From: Kaistia terrae
GTDB taxonomy: Bacteria > Pseudomonadota > Alphaproteobacteria > Rhizobiales > Kaistiaceae
DNA length: 64,000 nucleotides
Assembly: GCF_026344005.1 (NCBI RefSeq)
Contig: NZ_JAPKNH010000003.1
Span: forward strand, 548,916-612,915
Reading direction: 5' to 3'
In this document: piece after piece, positions 36,685 to 45,434 of the stretch
Position numbering within the stretch: the stretch's first letter is position 1
How the letters are laid out: each line of letters opens with the position of its first letter
Translations under genes and position numbers: made by a program
The notes under the pieces: generated by a model
Told to the model about the DNA's origin: nothing
What the model saw: only the letters and a program-made list of their open reading frames with translations
Databases searched by the model: none

Positions 36685-36825
36685 TCAGGCCTTCCTGCCC
36701 TTGCCCGGGGCGCCCAAAGTCGCCTTGCTCACCTGGGTGGTGAAGGTGGTGGCCAGCGCAGGCGCTTCCTTCACCTTTTTCGGCTTCTTGACTTCGCGAT
36801 TGCTGCGCATCTGACCCTTGGCCAT
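36685..36825 (-). CDS. Conserved small basic protein, 46 residues
   Basis: A Lys/Arg-rich peptide starting MAKGQMRSNREVKKPKK and ending PGKGRKA. GAGGAG lies eight bases before ATG 36825 and a strong hairpin follows its stop, both supporting expression. I recall similar MAKGQMRSN-type short proteins in Hyphomicrobiales, uncharacterised. Its charge suggests nucleic-acid or ribosome association, but that is inference. Confidence 0.75.
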   Translation of the reverse strand: MAKGQMRSNREVKKPKKVKEAPALATTFTTQVSKATLGAPGKGRKA

Positions 36826-36897
36826 CGATACTCTCCTCAAGAGGTCACGCCAGATCCTCGGCGCCCGGCATTGGTCGTCTTCGCCGAAGCGAGCCGA

Positions 36898-37971
36898 TCA
36901 GGCAGCCTCAGTCGCCGCCGCGAGCGGCAAGGACGCCGCCTGCCAGCGCTTCATCGCCTTGAAAGGCACGAGCTGCTGTCGGCCCTCATCCCACAATACC
37001 AGCCGAACCGTGCGAAGGCTGTCACTAATCGTAATGCGACCGACCTGCATGAGTTCCGGATGCTGCTTCAGCACTTCGGGCAGGCGGTAATAGGGAATGC
37101 GGCTGCTGAGATGATGGACGTGATGCACGCCGATATTGGCCGACATCCAGCGAAGAACACCCGGCAAGTCGTAATAGGAACTGCCATGCAATGCAGCTTC
37201 CTGATGCGTCCACTCCGGCGGACGCGCCCAGAAAGTCTCCTCGAACTGGTGCTGGACGTAGAACAACCACACGCCGATCGAGGCGGCGATGATGGCGATC
37301 GGCATGTGCACCAGCAGGAACGGACCGACGCCGACCAGCCACATCAGGACACCGGCGAGCACCAGGATGCCGAGATTGGTGCCCATCGTGCTCAGCCAGG
37401 GCATCATGCCGCCGCGCATCATGCCGATCGGCAGGCGATGCTGCAGCAGGAACATATAGGCAGGGCCGACGACGAACAGCACGATCGGATTGCGATAGAC
37501 ACGGTAGCCAAGACGCCCCCAGAGACTGCGGGCGCGATACTCTTCGACCGTCAGCGTGGTGATGTCGCCGATGCCGCGCTGCTCCAGATTGCCATGGGTG
37601 GCGTGATGGATGGCATGCGCGCGACGCCAGTAGTCATAGGGGGTGAGCGTGAAAACGCCCAGGACACGGCCAACCCAGTCGTTGACGCCGCGCCGGTGGA
37701 AAAATGCACCATGGCTGCAATCGTGCTGGATCAGGAACAGACGAACCAGGAATCCGCCGGCCGGAATGGCGAGAGCCAGCGCCAGCCACCAGAAGCCCGC
37801 CTGCACCAAGAACCACATGGCGGCCCACAGCGCGACAAACGGCAAGGCCGTGATCAGGATTTCGACGACACTGCGCGTTTCATTCGGTTCGCGGAACCGA
37901 CCAAGAATCTTCGGCCAGGCTCGCGCTTCCGAGGCGCGGTCGGATAAATGCACATCGTTTTTGTGGGTCAT
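36898..37971 (-). CDS. Membrane fatty-acid desaturase
   Basis: A 357-residue integral membrane desaturase. The three histidine boxes are HDCSH (83-87), HAIHHATH (119-126) and HHVHH (about 286), which bind the di-iron centre. Hydrophobic segments flank the boxes (about 40-80 and 160-235). The layout resembles omega-6/delta-12 acyl-lipid desaturases, but position specificity cannot be read from the sequence. It is upstream of the 46-residue gene on the same strand (72-base gap). Confidence 0.93.
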   Translation of the reverse strand: MTHKNDVHLSDRASEARAWPKILGRFREPNETRSVVEILITALPFVALWAAMWFLVQAGFWWLALALAIPAGGFLVRLFLIQHDCSHGAFFHRRGVNDWVGRVLGVFTLTPYDYWRRAHAIHHATHGNLEQRGIGDITTLTVEEYRARSLWGRLGYRVYRNPIVLFVVGPAYMFLLQHRLPIGMMRGGMMPWLSTMGTNLGILVLAGVLMWLVGVGPFLLVHMPIAIIAASIGVWLFYVQHQFEETFWARPPEWTHQEAALHGSSYYDLPGVLRWMSANIGVHHVHHLSSRIPYYRLPEVLKQHPELMQVGRITISDSLRTVRLVLWDEGRQQLVPFKAMKRWQAASLPLAAATEAA

Positions 37972-38019
37972 GGGTTCCGATCTTACACGAGAACCCGCCC
38001 AGGCATTTCATATTTAATT

Positions 38020-39054
38020 TCAGTCGTGGCCGTTGCGTTGCCGAACAGCACTCACCATTTCCGCAACCACGCCATTTTCCAGCTCGCCACCGGCTTCCGC
38101 TGCGGCAATATTCCGCAGCGTGGTGACACTGATCGCGCTCAGCGCCTCGGCTGTCAGGAAGGCCTGATGTCCGGTGACCAGCACGTTGGGAAACGTCAGG
38201 AGTCGCTGGAACACGTCATCCTGGATGATCTCGCTGGAAAGATCCTCGAAGAAGAGATCCGCCTCCTGCTCGTAAACGTCGAGCGCAACGCCGCCGACTT
38301 GACCGCTCTTCAGCCCTTCGACCAGCGCCTCGGCGTCGATCAGCGCGCCGCGGCTGGTGTTGACAAGCAGGAACCCCGGCCGCGCCCGCGCAATTGCTTC
38401 GGCGTTGACGAGATGGTGCGTTTCCGGCGTCAGAGGGCAATGCAGCGTCAGGATATCGGCTGCCGCCACGATCTCTCCCGGAGGGCGGTACTCGATGCCG
38501 ATCTCGACCAGCGCCGGATCTTCCCACTGGTCATGCGCCAGAACCCGGCAGCCGAAGCCGAGCTTCAGGCAGCGGGCGACCAGCGCGCCGATGCGCCCGG
38601 TGCCGATCACACCGACCGTCTTGCCGAACAGATCATTGCCGATCAGACCATCGAGGGCGAAATTGTTGTCGCGAACGCGCGCCCAGGCGCGCGGGATCCG
38701 GCGATCGAGCGCCAGCAGCAGCGCTACCGTGAATTCCGCCACCGCATGCGGCGAATAGGCGGGTACGCGCACGACGTCGATGCCGAGTTCGGCCGCCGCA
38801 GGCAGGTCAACATTGTTGAAACCAGCGCAGCGCAGCGCCACGAGCCGCGTGCCCGTAGAAGCGAGATGCGTCAGCAATGGCCGGTCGAGCTTGTCGTTGA
38901 CGAAAACGCAGACGGCTGGAAATCCATCCGCCAGCGGCGCTGTCGACAGATCGAGCTTGGGTTCGAAGAAGACGAGGTCATGGCCGAAGGCGGCGTTCGC
39001 CTCGGAGAGGTATTGCCGGTCATACGGCTTGGTGCTGAAGACGGCGACCCGCAT
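38020..39054 (-). CDS. ldhA: D-2-hydroxyacid dehydrogenase, D-lactate dehydrogenase-like
   Basis: A 344-residue NAD-dependent dehydrogenase of the D-LDH branch. The Rossmann motif is GTGRIG (about 149-154), and catalytic Arg, Glu and His lie in [14 protein letters not shown] and TGHQAF. The internal [12 protein letters not shown] segment is typical of LdhA, which reduces pyruvate to D-lactate. Its start lies three bases after the stop of an AAA ATPase gene, so the two are transcribed together. Confidence 0.92.
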   Translation of the reverse strand: MRVAVFSTKPYDRQYLSEANAAFGHDLVFFEPKLDLSTAPLADGFPAVCVFVNDKLDRPLLTHLASTGTRLVALRCAGFNNVDLPAAAELGIDVVRVPAYSPHAVAEFTVALLLALDRRIPRAWARVRDNNFALDGLIGNDLFGKTVGVIGTGRIGALVARCLKLGFGCRVLAHDQWEDPALVEIGIEYRPPGEIVAAADILTLHCPLTPETHHLVNAEAIARARPGFLLVNTSRGALIDAEALVEGLKSGQVGGVALDVYEQEADLFFEDLSSEIIQDDVFQRLLTFPNVLVTGHQAFLTAEALSAISVTTLRNIAAAEAGGELENGVVAEMVSAVRQRNGHD

Positions 39055-39057
39055 GGT

Positions 39058-40173
39058 TCACTCCTGATCGGCAAATTCCCCGAAGAGCTTGAGCCCTTCG
39101 ATCCATGTAGCGCCATTCTCCTTGACGACGACGCGAGGCGCAACGCCCGCCTCGCGCTCCAACGCCGCCGCCAGCGCTTCGGAATGGGTCACCACCCAGA
39201 CCTGCGTCCGCTCCGAAGCCCGCGCGATCAGCCGAGCGAGCGGCAGCGTCAGGTCGGGATGCAGGCTGGTCTCTGGCTCGTTGAGGGCAATGAAGCCCGG
39301 CAAACGGTAGCCCGACAGCGCCGCCACCAGACAGAGAAAATGCAGCGTGCCGTCGGAAAGCTCATGAACACCAAGCGGCCGCGGCAGATCGGGAAATTTG
39401 AGACTGACTGAAACCGTGCCCTTGCCGAATTCGGTTATGAGCGACGAGCCGGGAAATGCATCATCGATTGCCGCCTCGATATCAGGCGCTTCGCCACGAA
39501 TCTCGATCACGCTCGCCAGCGCCGCTGCCAGGTCATAGCCGTCCGAAGACAGCGTCGGCGTGGTGATCGCCAGCGCCGGCTGTCGGATTGGCGAAGACTT
39601 GTCCGTGCGGAAGTCGTGATAGAAGCGCCAGTCGAGCAATGCCCGCCGCACCAGGTCCAGTTCTGTGAAGCGACCCTGATCGCGAAATCCGGCCAGCGCC
39701 GTTTCCGACGGGATCAGTGCCTCGTCATAAGACTGGCGGCGGCCATCGCCATCGCGCAGCCAGGCGCTCGGCCCCTGCCGCTTCATCAGCGTCACGGCCT
39801 TGCCGCGATGGCGATGCACCAGTTCCTCGGCCTTGACCATCGGCTCGGTCATGGTGAGCGCGCCTTCCATCGGCGCGGGCAAGCCGATTTCGATCGAATA
39901 GAAATACTCGTCGAACTCGGCCCCCAGTTTCAGCCGCACCTGCCCCTTGGGACGCGGCCCGGCCCAAAGAACGGAGTCAAACCCGCCCTCCTCCGCGATT
40001 TCGCGCGTGATCGTGCCGCGAGCAGCAGAAGCCAGCAATTCGAGTGAGCGATAGAGATTGGTCTTGCCGACGCCGTTTCTGCCGACGAGCACGGTCAGTT
40101 GCTCGACAGGAACCCGAATACGCCGGATCGAGCGATAGAGCTCGGCTGAGACGGATGTCAGGCGCAGCGGCAA
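39058..40173 (-). CDS. AAA family ATPase (RecF/ABC-like, AAA_21)
   Basis: A 371-residue ABC-type ATPase. Walker A is GRNGVGKTN (about 31-39), LSDG in the second half acts as the signature, and Walker B is ALNEPETSLHP, followed by THSEA with the switch His. There is no long coiled-coil arm and no nuclease domain visible. Such proteins occur in stress and defence roles, but none is shown here. The start is TTG 40173 with a G-rich Shine-Dalgarno about ten bases upstream. Confidence 0.88.
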   Translation of the reverse strand: MPLRLTSVSAELYRSIRRIRVPVEQLTVLVGRNGVGKTNLYRSLELLASAARGTITREIAEEGGFDSVLWAGPRPKGQVRLKLGAEFDEYFYSIEIGLPAPMEGALTMTEPMVKAEELVHRHRGKAVTLMKRQGPSAWLRDGDGRRQSYDEALIPSETALAGFRDQGRFTELDLVRRALLDWRFYHDFRTDKSSPIRQPALAITTPTLSSDGYDLAAALASVIEIRGEAPDIEAAIDDAFPGSSLITEFGKGTVSVSLKFPDLPRPLGVHELSDGTLHFLCLVAALSGYRLPGFIALNEPETSLHPDLTLPLARLIARASERTQVWVVTHSEALAAALEREAGVAPRVVVKENGATWIEGLKLFGEFADQE

Positions 40174-40201
40174 AGCGAGCCCCGCTTCTCCAGGATCGCG
40201 G

Positions 40202-40227
40202 GACGGGCAGCCCGAGGGCTGCCCGTC
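40202..40227 (-). terminator. Hairpin downstream of the formaldehyde dehydrogenase gene
   Basis: A perfect 11-bp GC-rich stem (40202-40212 with 40217-40227) and a four-base loop, 12 bases after the stop of the dehydrogenase and before the AAA ATPase. It lacks a T-run. Confidence 0.55.
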
Positions 40228-40238
40228 GATTCAGGAGA

Positions 40239-41351
40239 TCAGAATACGACGACGCTGCGGATCGACTTGCCTTCATGCATCAGGTCGAAGGCGGTGTTGA
40301 TCTCTTCGAGCGGCATGGTGTGGGTGATCAAGTCGTCGATGTTGATCTTGCCCTCCATGTACCAGTCGACGATCTTTGGCACGTCGGTACGACCCCGCGC
40401 GCCGCCGAAGGCCGAGCCCTTCCAGACGCGGCCCGTGACGAGCTGGAACGGACGGGTCGAGATTTCCGCGCCCGACGGCGCAACGCCGATGACGATGCTC
40501 TCACCCCAGCCGCGATGGCAGCATTCCAGCGCCTGGCGCATGGTGTGAACGTTACCGATGCACTCGAACGAGAAATCAGCACCGCCGCCGGTCAGGTCAA
40601 CGATTGCCTCGACGACCTTGTCGCGGCCGACCTCGTCCGGATTGACGAAATGCGTCATGCCGAACTTCTTGGCCATCGCGACCTTGGACGGGTTGAGATC
40701 AACACCGATGATCTTGTCGGCACCAACCATGCGGGCCGCCTGAATCACGTTGAGGCCGATGCCGCCAAGACCGAACACGACGACATTGGCGCCCGGCCAG
40801 ACTTTTGCCGTGTGGATGACAGCGCCGACGCCGGTGGTTACGCCGCAACCGATGTAGCAGATCTTGTCGAAGGGCGCGTCTTCGCGAACCTTGGCGACGG
40901 CGATCTCCGGCAGGACGGTGAAGTTCGAGAAGGTCGACGTGCCCATGTAATGGAACACGGTCTCATCCGAGCACGAAAAGCGCGAGGTGGAATCGGGCAT
41001 CAGGCCCTGGCCCTGCGTCGAGCGGATCGCCGTGCAGAGGTTCGAGCGCTGCGACAGGCAGGTTTTGCACTGGCGGCATTCGGGCGTGTAGAGCGGGATG
41101 ACGTGGTCGCCGGGGCGCACCGAGGTGACGCCAGCGCCAACTTCGCGGACGATGCCAGCACCTTCATGGCCGAGGATCGCCGGAAACTTGCCTTCCGAAT
41201 CAAGCCCTGACAGCGTGTAGGCGTCCGTATGGCAGACGCCGGTCGCCATGATCTCGACCAGCACTTCGCCGGCCCTCGGCCCGTCGAGGTTGATCGTCTC
41301 GATGGTGAGCGGCTTGTTGGCTTCCCAAGCGACGGCGGCACGGGTCTTCAT
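40239..41351 (-). CDS. frmA: S-(hydroxymethyl)glutathione dehydrogenase / class III alcohol dehydrogenase
   Basis: A 370-residue zinc enzyme that oxidises the glutathione adduct of formaldehyde. Catalytic zinc ligands are Cys40 and His62 in GHEGAG; structural zinc cysteines are 92, 95, 98 and 106. The GLGGIGLNVIQ Rossmann motif and the class III pattern of GRVWKGSAFGGARGR near the C-terminus are clear. GAGG precedes ATG 41351. No gene for S-formylglutathione hydrolase lies next to it, though two esterase D-like secreted proteins are in the window. Confidence 0.96.
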   Translation of the reverse strand: MKTRAAVAWEANKPLTIETINLDGPRAGEVLVEIMATGVCHTDAYTLSGLDSEGKFPAILGHEGAGIVREVGAGVTSVRPGDHVIPLYTPECRQCKTCLSQRSNLCTAIRSTQGQGLMPDSTSRFSCSDETVFHYMGTSTFSNFTVLPEIAVAKVREDAPFDKICYIGCGVTTGVGAVIHTAKVWPGANVVVFGLGGIGLNVIQAARMVGADKIIGVDLNPSKVAMAKKFGMTHFVNPDEVGRDKVVEAIVDLTGGGADFSFECIGNVHTMRQALECCHRGWGESIVIGVAPSGAEISTRPFQLVTGRVWKGSAFGGARGRTDVPKIVDWYMEGKINIDDLITHTMPLEEINTAFDLMHEGKSIRSVVVF

Positions 41352-41538
41352 CGGGGCGTTCCTCTCTGCGGGCCGCGGCGGCCCATCCACATAGCTCGGC
41401 AGCTTATACGCCAGCCGAGCAACGATAAAACACCCCGTCGGTGAAGGACCATCAGGATTGCCGTTTGGGCGCGCAACAACGGTGTGTCCGCCCCGATCCA
41501 TGCTAACCTTTGGTCAGGCATCGGGGGCGAGCGGATCG

Positions 41539-43062
41539 ATGGAAGAACAGCTCAAGCTGAGCAAAGAGGACCGGGCGGATGTGCCGCGGCCGGTTGCGAT
41601 CTCGTTTCATGACAGGCTGGCACAGCGGCCGGCCTATCCCTGGTACATTGTCGGCGTCACTTGCATCGGCAGCTTCATGGGGCAGTTCGACGCGAGCGTT
41701 GTGCAATTGGCGTTGCCTCATCTCGCCCAGGTCTTCCAGGTCCGCGAGACGCTGACGAGCTGGGTCGCCCTCGCCTATCTGCTCAGCTTCTCCGCCTCGC
41801 TGCCCGTCTTTGGATGGCTATGCGAGCAATATGGTCGCAAGCAGCTCTATCTTCTCGGCATGGCGGCGTTCCTGATCGCCTCGATCCTGTGCAGCCTTGC
41901 CACGAGCCTGCCGCAACTGATCGCCTTCCGCGTCCTGCAGGGCCTCGGCGGCGCCCTGCTCGGCGCCAATTCGATTTCGATCCTGGTCCGCGCCGCCGGC
42001 AAGGAAAGACGCGGCCGCGCCATGGGGATATTTTCCGCGGCGCAGGCCATCGGCGTCAGCCTGGGGCCGATCGTCGGCGGCCTGCTCATCGGTTGGCTCG
42101 GCTGGCGCTCGATCTTCTGGATTACAGCCCCGGTCGGCGTTATCGGCGTCCTGCTCGGCTGGCTGATCCTTCCCCGCGACGAAGGCAAGGAGAGCGGACA
42201 ATTCGACTGGCAGGGCGCGCTGCTGCTGCCGCCGGCGCTGCTCTGCATCGTTCTGGCGCTCAACCAGGCCGCCGACTGGGGCGTCGTCTCGGCGCCCTTC
42301 ATCGGCGCCATCGCGGCCGGCATCGTCCTGCTGGCCCTGTTCGTCCTGCAAGAGCGCCGGGCCGCCTCGCCACTCGTCGATCTCAAGCTGTTCCGATCAG
42401 AAGCATTCTCGCTCGGCATTGTCGCCGTGCTGATCAGCTACGCCATGCTCTACGGCATGTTCTACCTGATCTCCTTCGCGCTGGTGCGCGGCTTCCACGA
42501 TGGGCCGGAAATAGCCGGCCTTCGCCTCGCCGCCATTCCGATCGCGATCGGCATCGCCGCGCCGATCGCCGGCTCGCTGGTCAACCGGCTCGGCTCGACC
42601 ACGCTCAACCTGGCCGGCATGGCGCTTTGCGCCGCCGCGCTGCTTGCCCTCTCCCTGGTGGCGCTCGAACCATCGCCTTCCCGCCTGTTCGGCATCCTGG
42701 CGCTGGCCGCGTTTGGCGCCGGTCTCGGCATGTTCATGGCGCCGAACAACAGCGCGACCATGGGCGCGGCGCCGCAGGCTCTCTCGGGCGAGGCTGGCGC
42801 CATGCTCAACCTAGCCCGCATGCTGGGGGTGAGCCTCGGCGTCGCCAGTTCCGCCTCCATGCTCGCGTGGCGCATGAAGGTGATCGAGGATGCGCATTCC
42901 GCCGATGTCGCGTTCTACGGCCACCCGATCCTCGGCGCGGTCGAGACGAGCTTCGTCCTGCTCTTCCTATTCGCCCTGATCGCGACGGCCGCGACCTTGT
43001 GGCGACGGCGACTGCCCGGCGAGGATCCGGCGCCACGTGCTGCGAGCGACGAAAAGGCCTGA
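41539..43062 (+). CDS. MFS drug exporter, DHA2 (EmrB/QacA) family
   Basis: A 507-residue transporter with about 14 membrane helices. Features include GSFMGQFDASVVQLALPHL (helix 1 motif of DHA2), EQYGRKQL (motif A) and RVLQGLGGALLG (motif B/C). Proton-driven drug or metabolite export is expected; substrates are unknown. The ATG at 41539 is chosen; the frame is open to 41458. It is divergent from the dehydrogenase across 41352-41538. Confidence 0.9.
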   Translation: MEEQLKLSKEDRADVPRPVAISFHDRLAQRPAYPWYIVGVTCIGSFMGQFDASVVQLALPHLAQVFQVRETLTSWVALAYLLSFSASLPVFGWLCEQYGRKQLYLLGMAAFLIASILCSLATSLPQLIAFRVLQGLGGALLGANSISILVRAAGKERRGRAMGIFSAAQAIGVSLGPIVGGLLIGWLGWRSIFWITAPVGVIGVLLGWLILPRDEGKESGQFDWQGALLLPPALLCIVLALNQAADWGVVSAPFIGAIAAGIVLLALFVLQERRAASPLVDLKLFRSEAFSLGIVAVLISYAMLYGMFYLISFALVRGFHDGPEIAGLRLAAIPIAIGIAAPIAGSLVNRLGSTTLNLAGMALCAAALLALSLVALEPSPSRLFGILALAAFGAGLGMFMAPNNSATMGAAPQALSGEAGAMLNLARMLGVSLGVASSASMLAWRMKVIEDAHSADVAFYGHPILGAVETSFVLLFLFALIATAATLWRRRLPGEDPAPRAASDEKA

Positions 43063-43164
43063 TGCCCTTTCCGGTTACGCTTTCTTCCCACGCCCCGGTA
43101 TCCGCTGGAGCAGAAGCGTGCCAATTGCGATCGAAACCGCCAGCCAACAGAAGGGTACTCGTCC

Positions 43165-43734
43165 TTGTCGAAAAAGATCTATCTCGCCGGACCCGAGGTT
43201 TTCCTTGCCAACGCCAGGGAGATTCTGGACCGCAAGGCCGCCCTAACCCGCGCGGCCGGCTTCACGCCGATCTCGCCGGGAGACCTCGACATCCCGCCAA
43301 CGGATACCAAGAAGGGCTTTGGCCTGGCGATCAGCGATATCGACGAGCAGATGATGCTGTCGGCGGACGCGATCATCGCCAATCTGACGCCGTTTCGAGG
43401 CATTGCCGCCGACACCGGCACGACGTTCGAGCTCGGCTTCATGTGCGCCCTCGGCAAGCCGGTCTTCGCCTACACCAACGTCGCGGCCAACCACTTCGCC
43501 CGCGTGCTCGCCTATTACGAAGGTGCCGTCGTCGAGGGCGAGGATGGTTACAAGCGCGGTCCGGACGGACTTTCCGTCGAGGATTTCGAGATGATCGACA
43601 ATCTGATGCTGCATGGCGGCATAGAGCGCCGGGGCGGCGCCGTCGTCGTCGGCAATGCCGATCCGGCCGCGCTCTATACGGATCTCACCGCTTTCGAGGC
43701 CTGCCTCGCCATAGCGGTCGAAAAGCTCGCCTGA
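43165..43734 (+). CDS. Nucleoside 2-deoxyribosyltransferase-like protein
   Basis: A 189-residue flavodoxin-like-fold protein. The start reads KKIYLAGPEVFL; the middle has DSADAIIANLTPFRG-type sequence and GTTFELGFM, with the catalytic Glu position. The family exchanges or hydrolyses N-glycosidic bonds of deoxynucleosides or nucleotides. The start is TTG 43165-43167 with AAGGG before it, since no ATG or GTG in frame gives the family N-terminus. It ends five bases from the convergent GST gene. Confidence 0.87.
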   Translation: MSKKIYLAGPEVFLANAREILDRKAALTRAAGFTPISPGDLDIPPTDTKKGFGLAISDIDEQMMLSADAIIANLTPFRGIAADTGTTFELGFMCALGKPVFAYTNVAANHFARVLAYYEGAVVEGEDGYKRGPDGLSVEDFEMIDNLMLHGGIERRGGAVVVGNADPAALYTDLTAFEACLAIAVEKLA

Positions 43735-43739
43735 GTCGA

Positions 43740-44369
43740 TCAGGATTTTGGCGGCGTCAGGGTCTGCGCGATTTCGGTGAAGACGGACAATGCCTCGCAC
43801 TCCGTCGCAAGCGCTGCAAGGCGGGGCCAAGTCTCAACACTGAACATGCCAGGATGCGCCTCCCGGATGAAGCGCAGGACGCAGGCAACCGCGATATCGG
43901 CATGGCCGACACGATCGCCTTGCCACCAGGGCGTGGACCGCGCCGCGCGGTCCGCCTCCAGCACGTCGAGCGTGCCGCGGATCTGCGTCCGGCAGCGCTC
44001 CATCCAGAGTTCGGAGCGCTCCTGGCGAAGGATCGACTCGTAAAACAGGCTGACAGCCTTGTCGCCCATGCCCATGGCGAGCGCGATGGTCTTGAGCGCT
44101 CGCCGCCTTTCGGGACCGAAGGGCGCGATCATAGCCCGCCCGGCTCCCGCCAACTCGTCCAGATAATCGAGAATAGCGCCGCTCTCGACCAGGGCTTCGC
44201 CGTCCTCCAACACCAGTGTCGGAACCCGGCGCAGCGGATTGTAGACGGCGAGTTTGTCAGCATCCCCGAATGTCGACCAGGGATAGTGCTCGAACGGCAT
44301 GTCGTAGAGCCGGAGGGCAATAGCAACACGCCGGACGAAGGGTGAATCATACTGTCCGATGAGGATCAT
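43740..44369 (-). CDS. Glutathione S-transferase family protein
   Basis: A 209-residue GST with N-terminal thioredoxin-like domain (1-75; NPLRRVPTLVLEDGEALVES binding the gamma-glutamyl part) and an all-helical C-terminal domain. SPFVRRV near the N-terminus carries the likely catalytic Ser. The subgroup has unknown substrates. Confidence 0.91.
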   Translation of the reverse strand: MILIGQYDSPFVRRVAIALRLYDMPFEHYPWSTFGDADKLAVYNPLRRVPTLVLEDGEALVESGAILDYLDELAGAGRAMIAPFGPERRRALKTIALAMGMGDKAVSLFYESILRQERSELWMERCRTQIRGTLDVLEADRAARSTPWWQGDRVGHADIAVACVLRFIREAHPGMFSVETWPRLAALATECEALSVFTEIAQTLTPPKS

Positions 44370-44447
44370 CGCGCTACTCCGCTGGATGAAGCCCTATCAT
44401 GCAACGACGCGGACGCGGTCGAAAGAGCACGCTCTGACGAGGTGCGA

Positions 44448-45347
44448 TCAGTCGCAGCGCGTCTTGAGTTGTGGCGATAGCCAGATCAGCGCGGGCTCGA
44501 TGGCCCTTTGCCAATAGTCCCAGAAATGCCGCCCAGCACCGCCATGCTGCTCGACCGGATAGCCCTGCGCCTGCAGTACTTCGGCGAGATGCGCACCGGC
44601 GCGGATCAACTCCGGATAGTCTTGGCCACCGATCGCCATCCAAAGCCCGGGCGGATCCGATGGCGCGGGCGTCGCGGCGACAATGGTAAAGAGATTGAGG
44701 CTGTTGAAGCGATCTCTGTTGATCGGTTCACCGTAAGCGCCCTTGTAGAGATCGCGAACGAAACTCGCATGCAGGCGCGGATCGCCCGGCCGCATCGGCT
44801 CGGCGATCGCGCCCGAGAGGCTGATGGCGGCCTTGAACCGATCGGGATGGCGAAGGCTCAGGAAGAGCGCCCCGTAGCCGCCCATCGACAGCCCTCCGAT
44901 CGCCCGCCCTTCGCGACAGGCCGCAGTCGGAACGCGTGCGTCAATCGCCGCGATCAAGTCGCTGGTAAGGGCGGTCTCCATAGGGCCAAGGCTGCCCTCG
45001 TCGGGATTGTCGACATACCAGCTATCGCCCGCCCCCGGCGCAACGACGACGAGCGGCTGGATCGCCCCGGAGGCAATCATCCGGTCGAGGATGGTCGCGA
45101 GATTGCCCCAGCTGAACCAGTCACCGTCGCGCCCGGTCAATCCATGCAGCAGATAGACGACCGGCCAGCGTTCACCGGCAGCCGGCGTCGCGTCGGGAGT
45201 GTAGAGCGCGTAGGGGATGGGTCGGCCGAGAACCGGGCTTGGCGCCGACTGATGGAATTCCACCCTGCTCGCTGCCTCGGCGTTGTCCGCCATGGGCAGG
45301 GCGAGCCAAACAGCGGCACAGCACGACAGGAATCCCCGACACCGCAT
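44448..45347 (-). CDS. Secreted alpha/beta-hydrolase esterase, paralogue of the 21506 gene
   Basis: A 299-residue esterase D-like protein with a signal peptide (cleavage near AEA at 24-26). The nucleophile is Ser154 in GLSMGG; late Asp in GGQDY and His in GRHFWDYW likely complete the triad. Shared segments with the gene at 21506-22447 include WPVVYLLHG, DLIAAID and TAACREGRAIGGLSMGGYG. Its substrate is unknown. The start is ATG 45347; the frame extends to a GTG at 45359. Confidence 0.88.
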   Translation of the reverse strand: MRCRGFLSCCAAVWLALPMADNAEAASRVEFHQSAPSPVLGRPIPYALYTPDATPAAGERWPVVYLLHGLTGRDGDWFSWGNLATILDRMIASGAIQPLVVVAPGAGDSWYVDNPDEGSLGPMETALTSDLIAAIDARVPTAACREGRAIGGLSMGGYGALFLSLRHPDRFKAAISLSGAIAEPMRPGDPRLHASFVRDLYKGAYGEPINRDRFNSLNLFTIVAATPAPSDPPGLWMAIGGQDYPELIRAGAHLAEVLQAQGYPVEQHGGAGRHFWDYWQRAIEPALIWLSPQLKTRCD

Positions 45348-45434
45348 GAACCGCCCCACTTCCCCGCCTCGCGCCTCTCATTCAGTTAGAAATGAGAAAA
45401 TCTGGGAAAGGAAGCCGCTCATTGGGGCAGCCGT

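Noticed and set aside
37948..39411. A 487-codon plus-strand frame opposite ldhA
   Set aside because: Antisense shadow; the minus-strand D-2-hydroxyacid dehydrogenase is unambiguous.
39058..40173. AAA ATPase as part of a phage-defence system
   Set aside because: No adjacent nuclease, reverse transcriptase or other effector; the only coupled gene is a metabolic dehydrogenase.
40202..40227. Hairpin as a riboswitch for the AAA ATPase gene
   Set aside because: A simple perfect stem placed after a stop codon, best read as a transcript end; no aptamer-like features.
43165..43734. Nucleoside deoxyribosyltransferase-like gene as a defence nucleosidase
   Set aside because: It stands alone beside a transporter and a GST, without TIR, SIR2 or sensor partners; a housekeeping nucleotide role is more likely.
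41661..44345. An 894-codon plus-strand frame covering the MFS, deoxyribosyltransferase and GST genes
   Set aside because: It is Arg/Pro-rich shadow sequence crossing three recognised genes in other frames.
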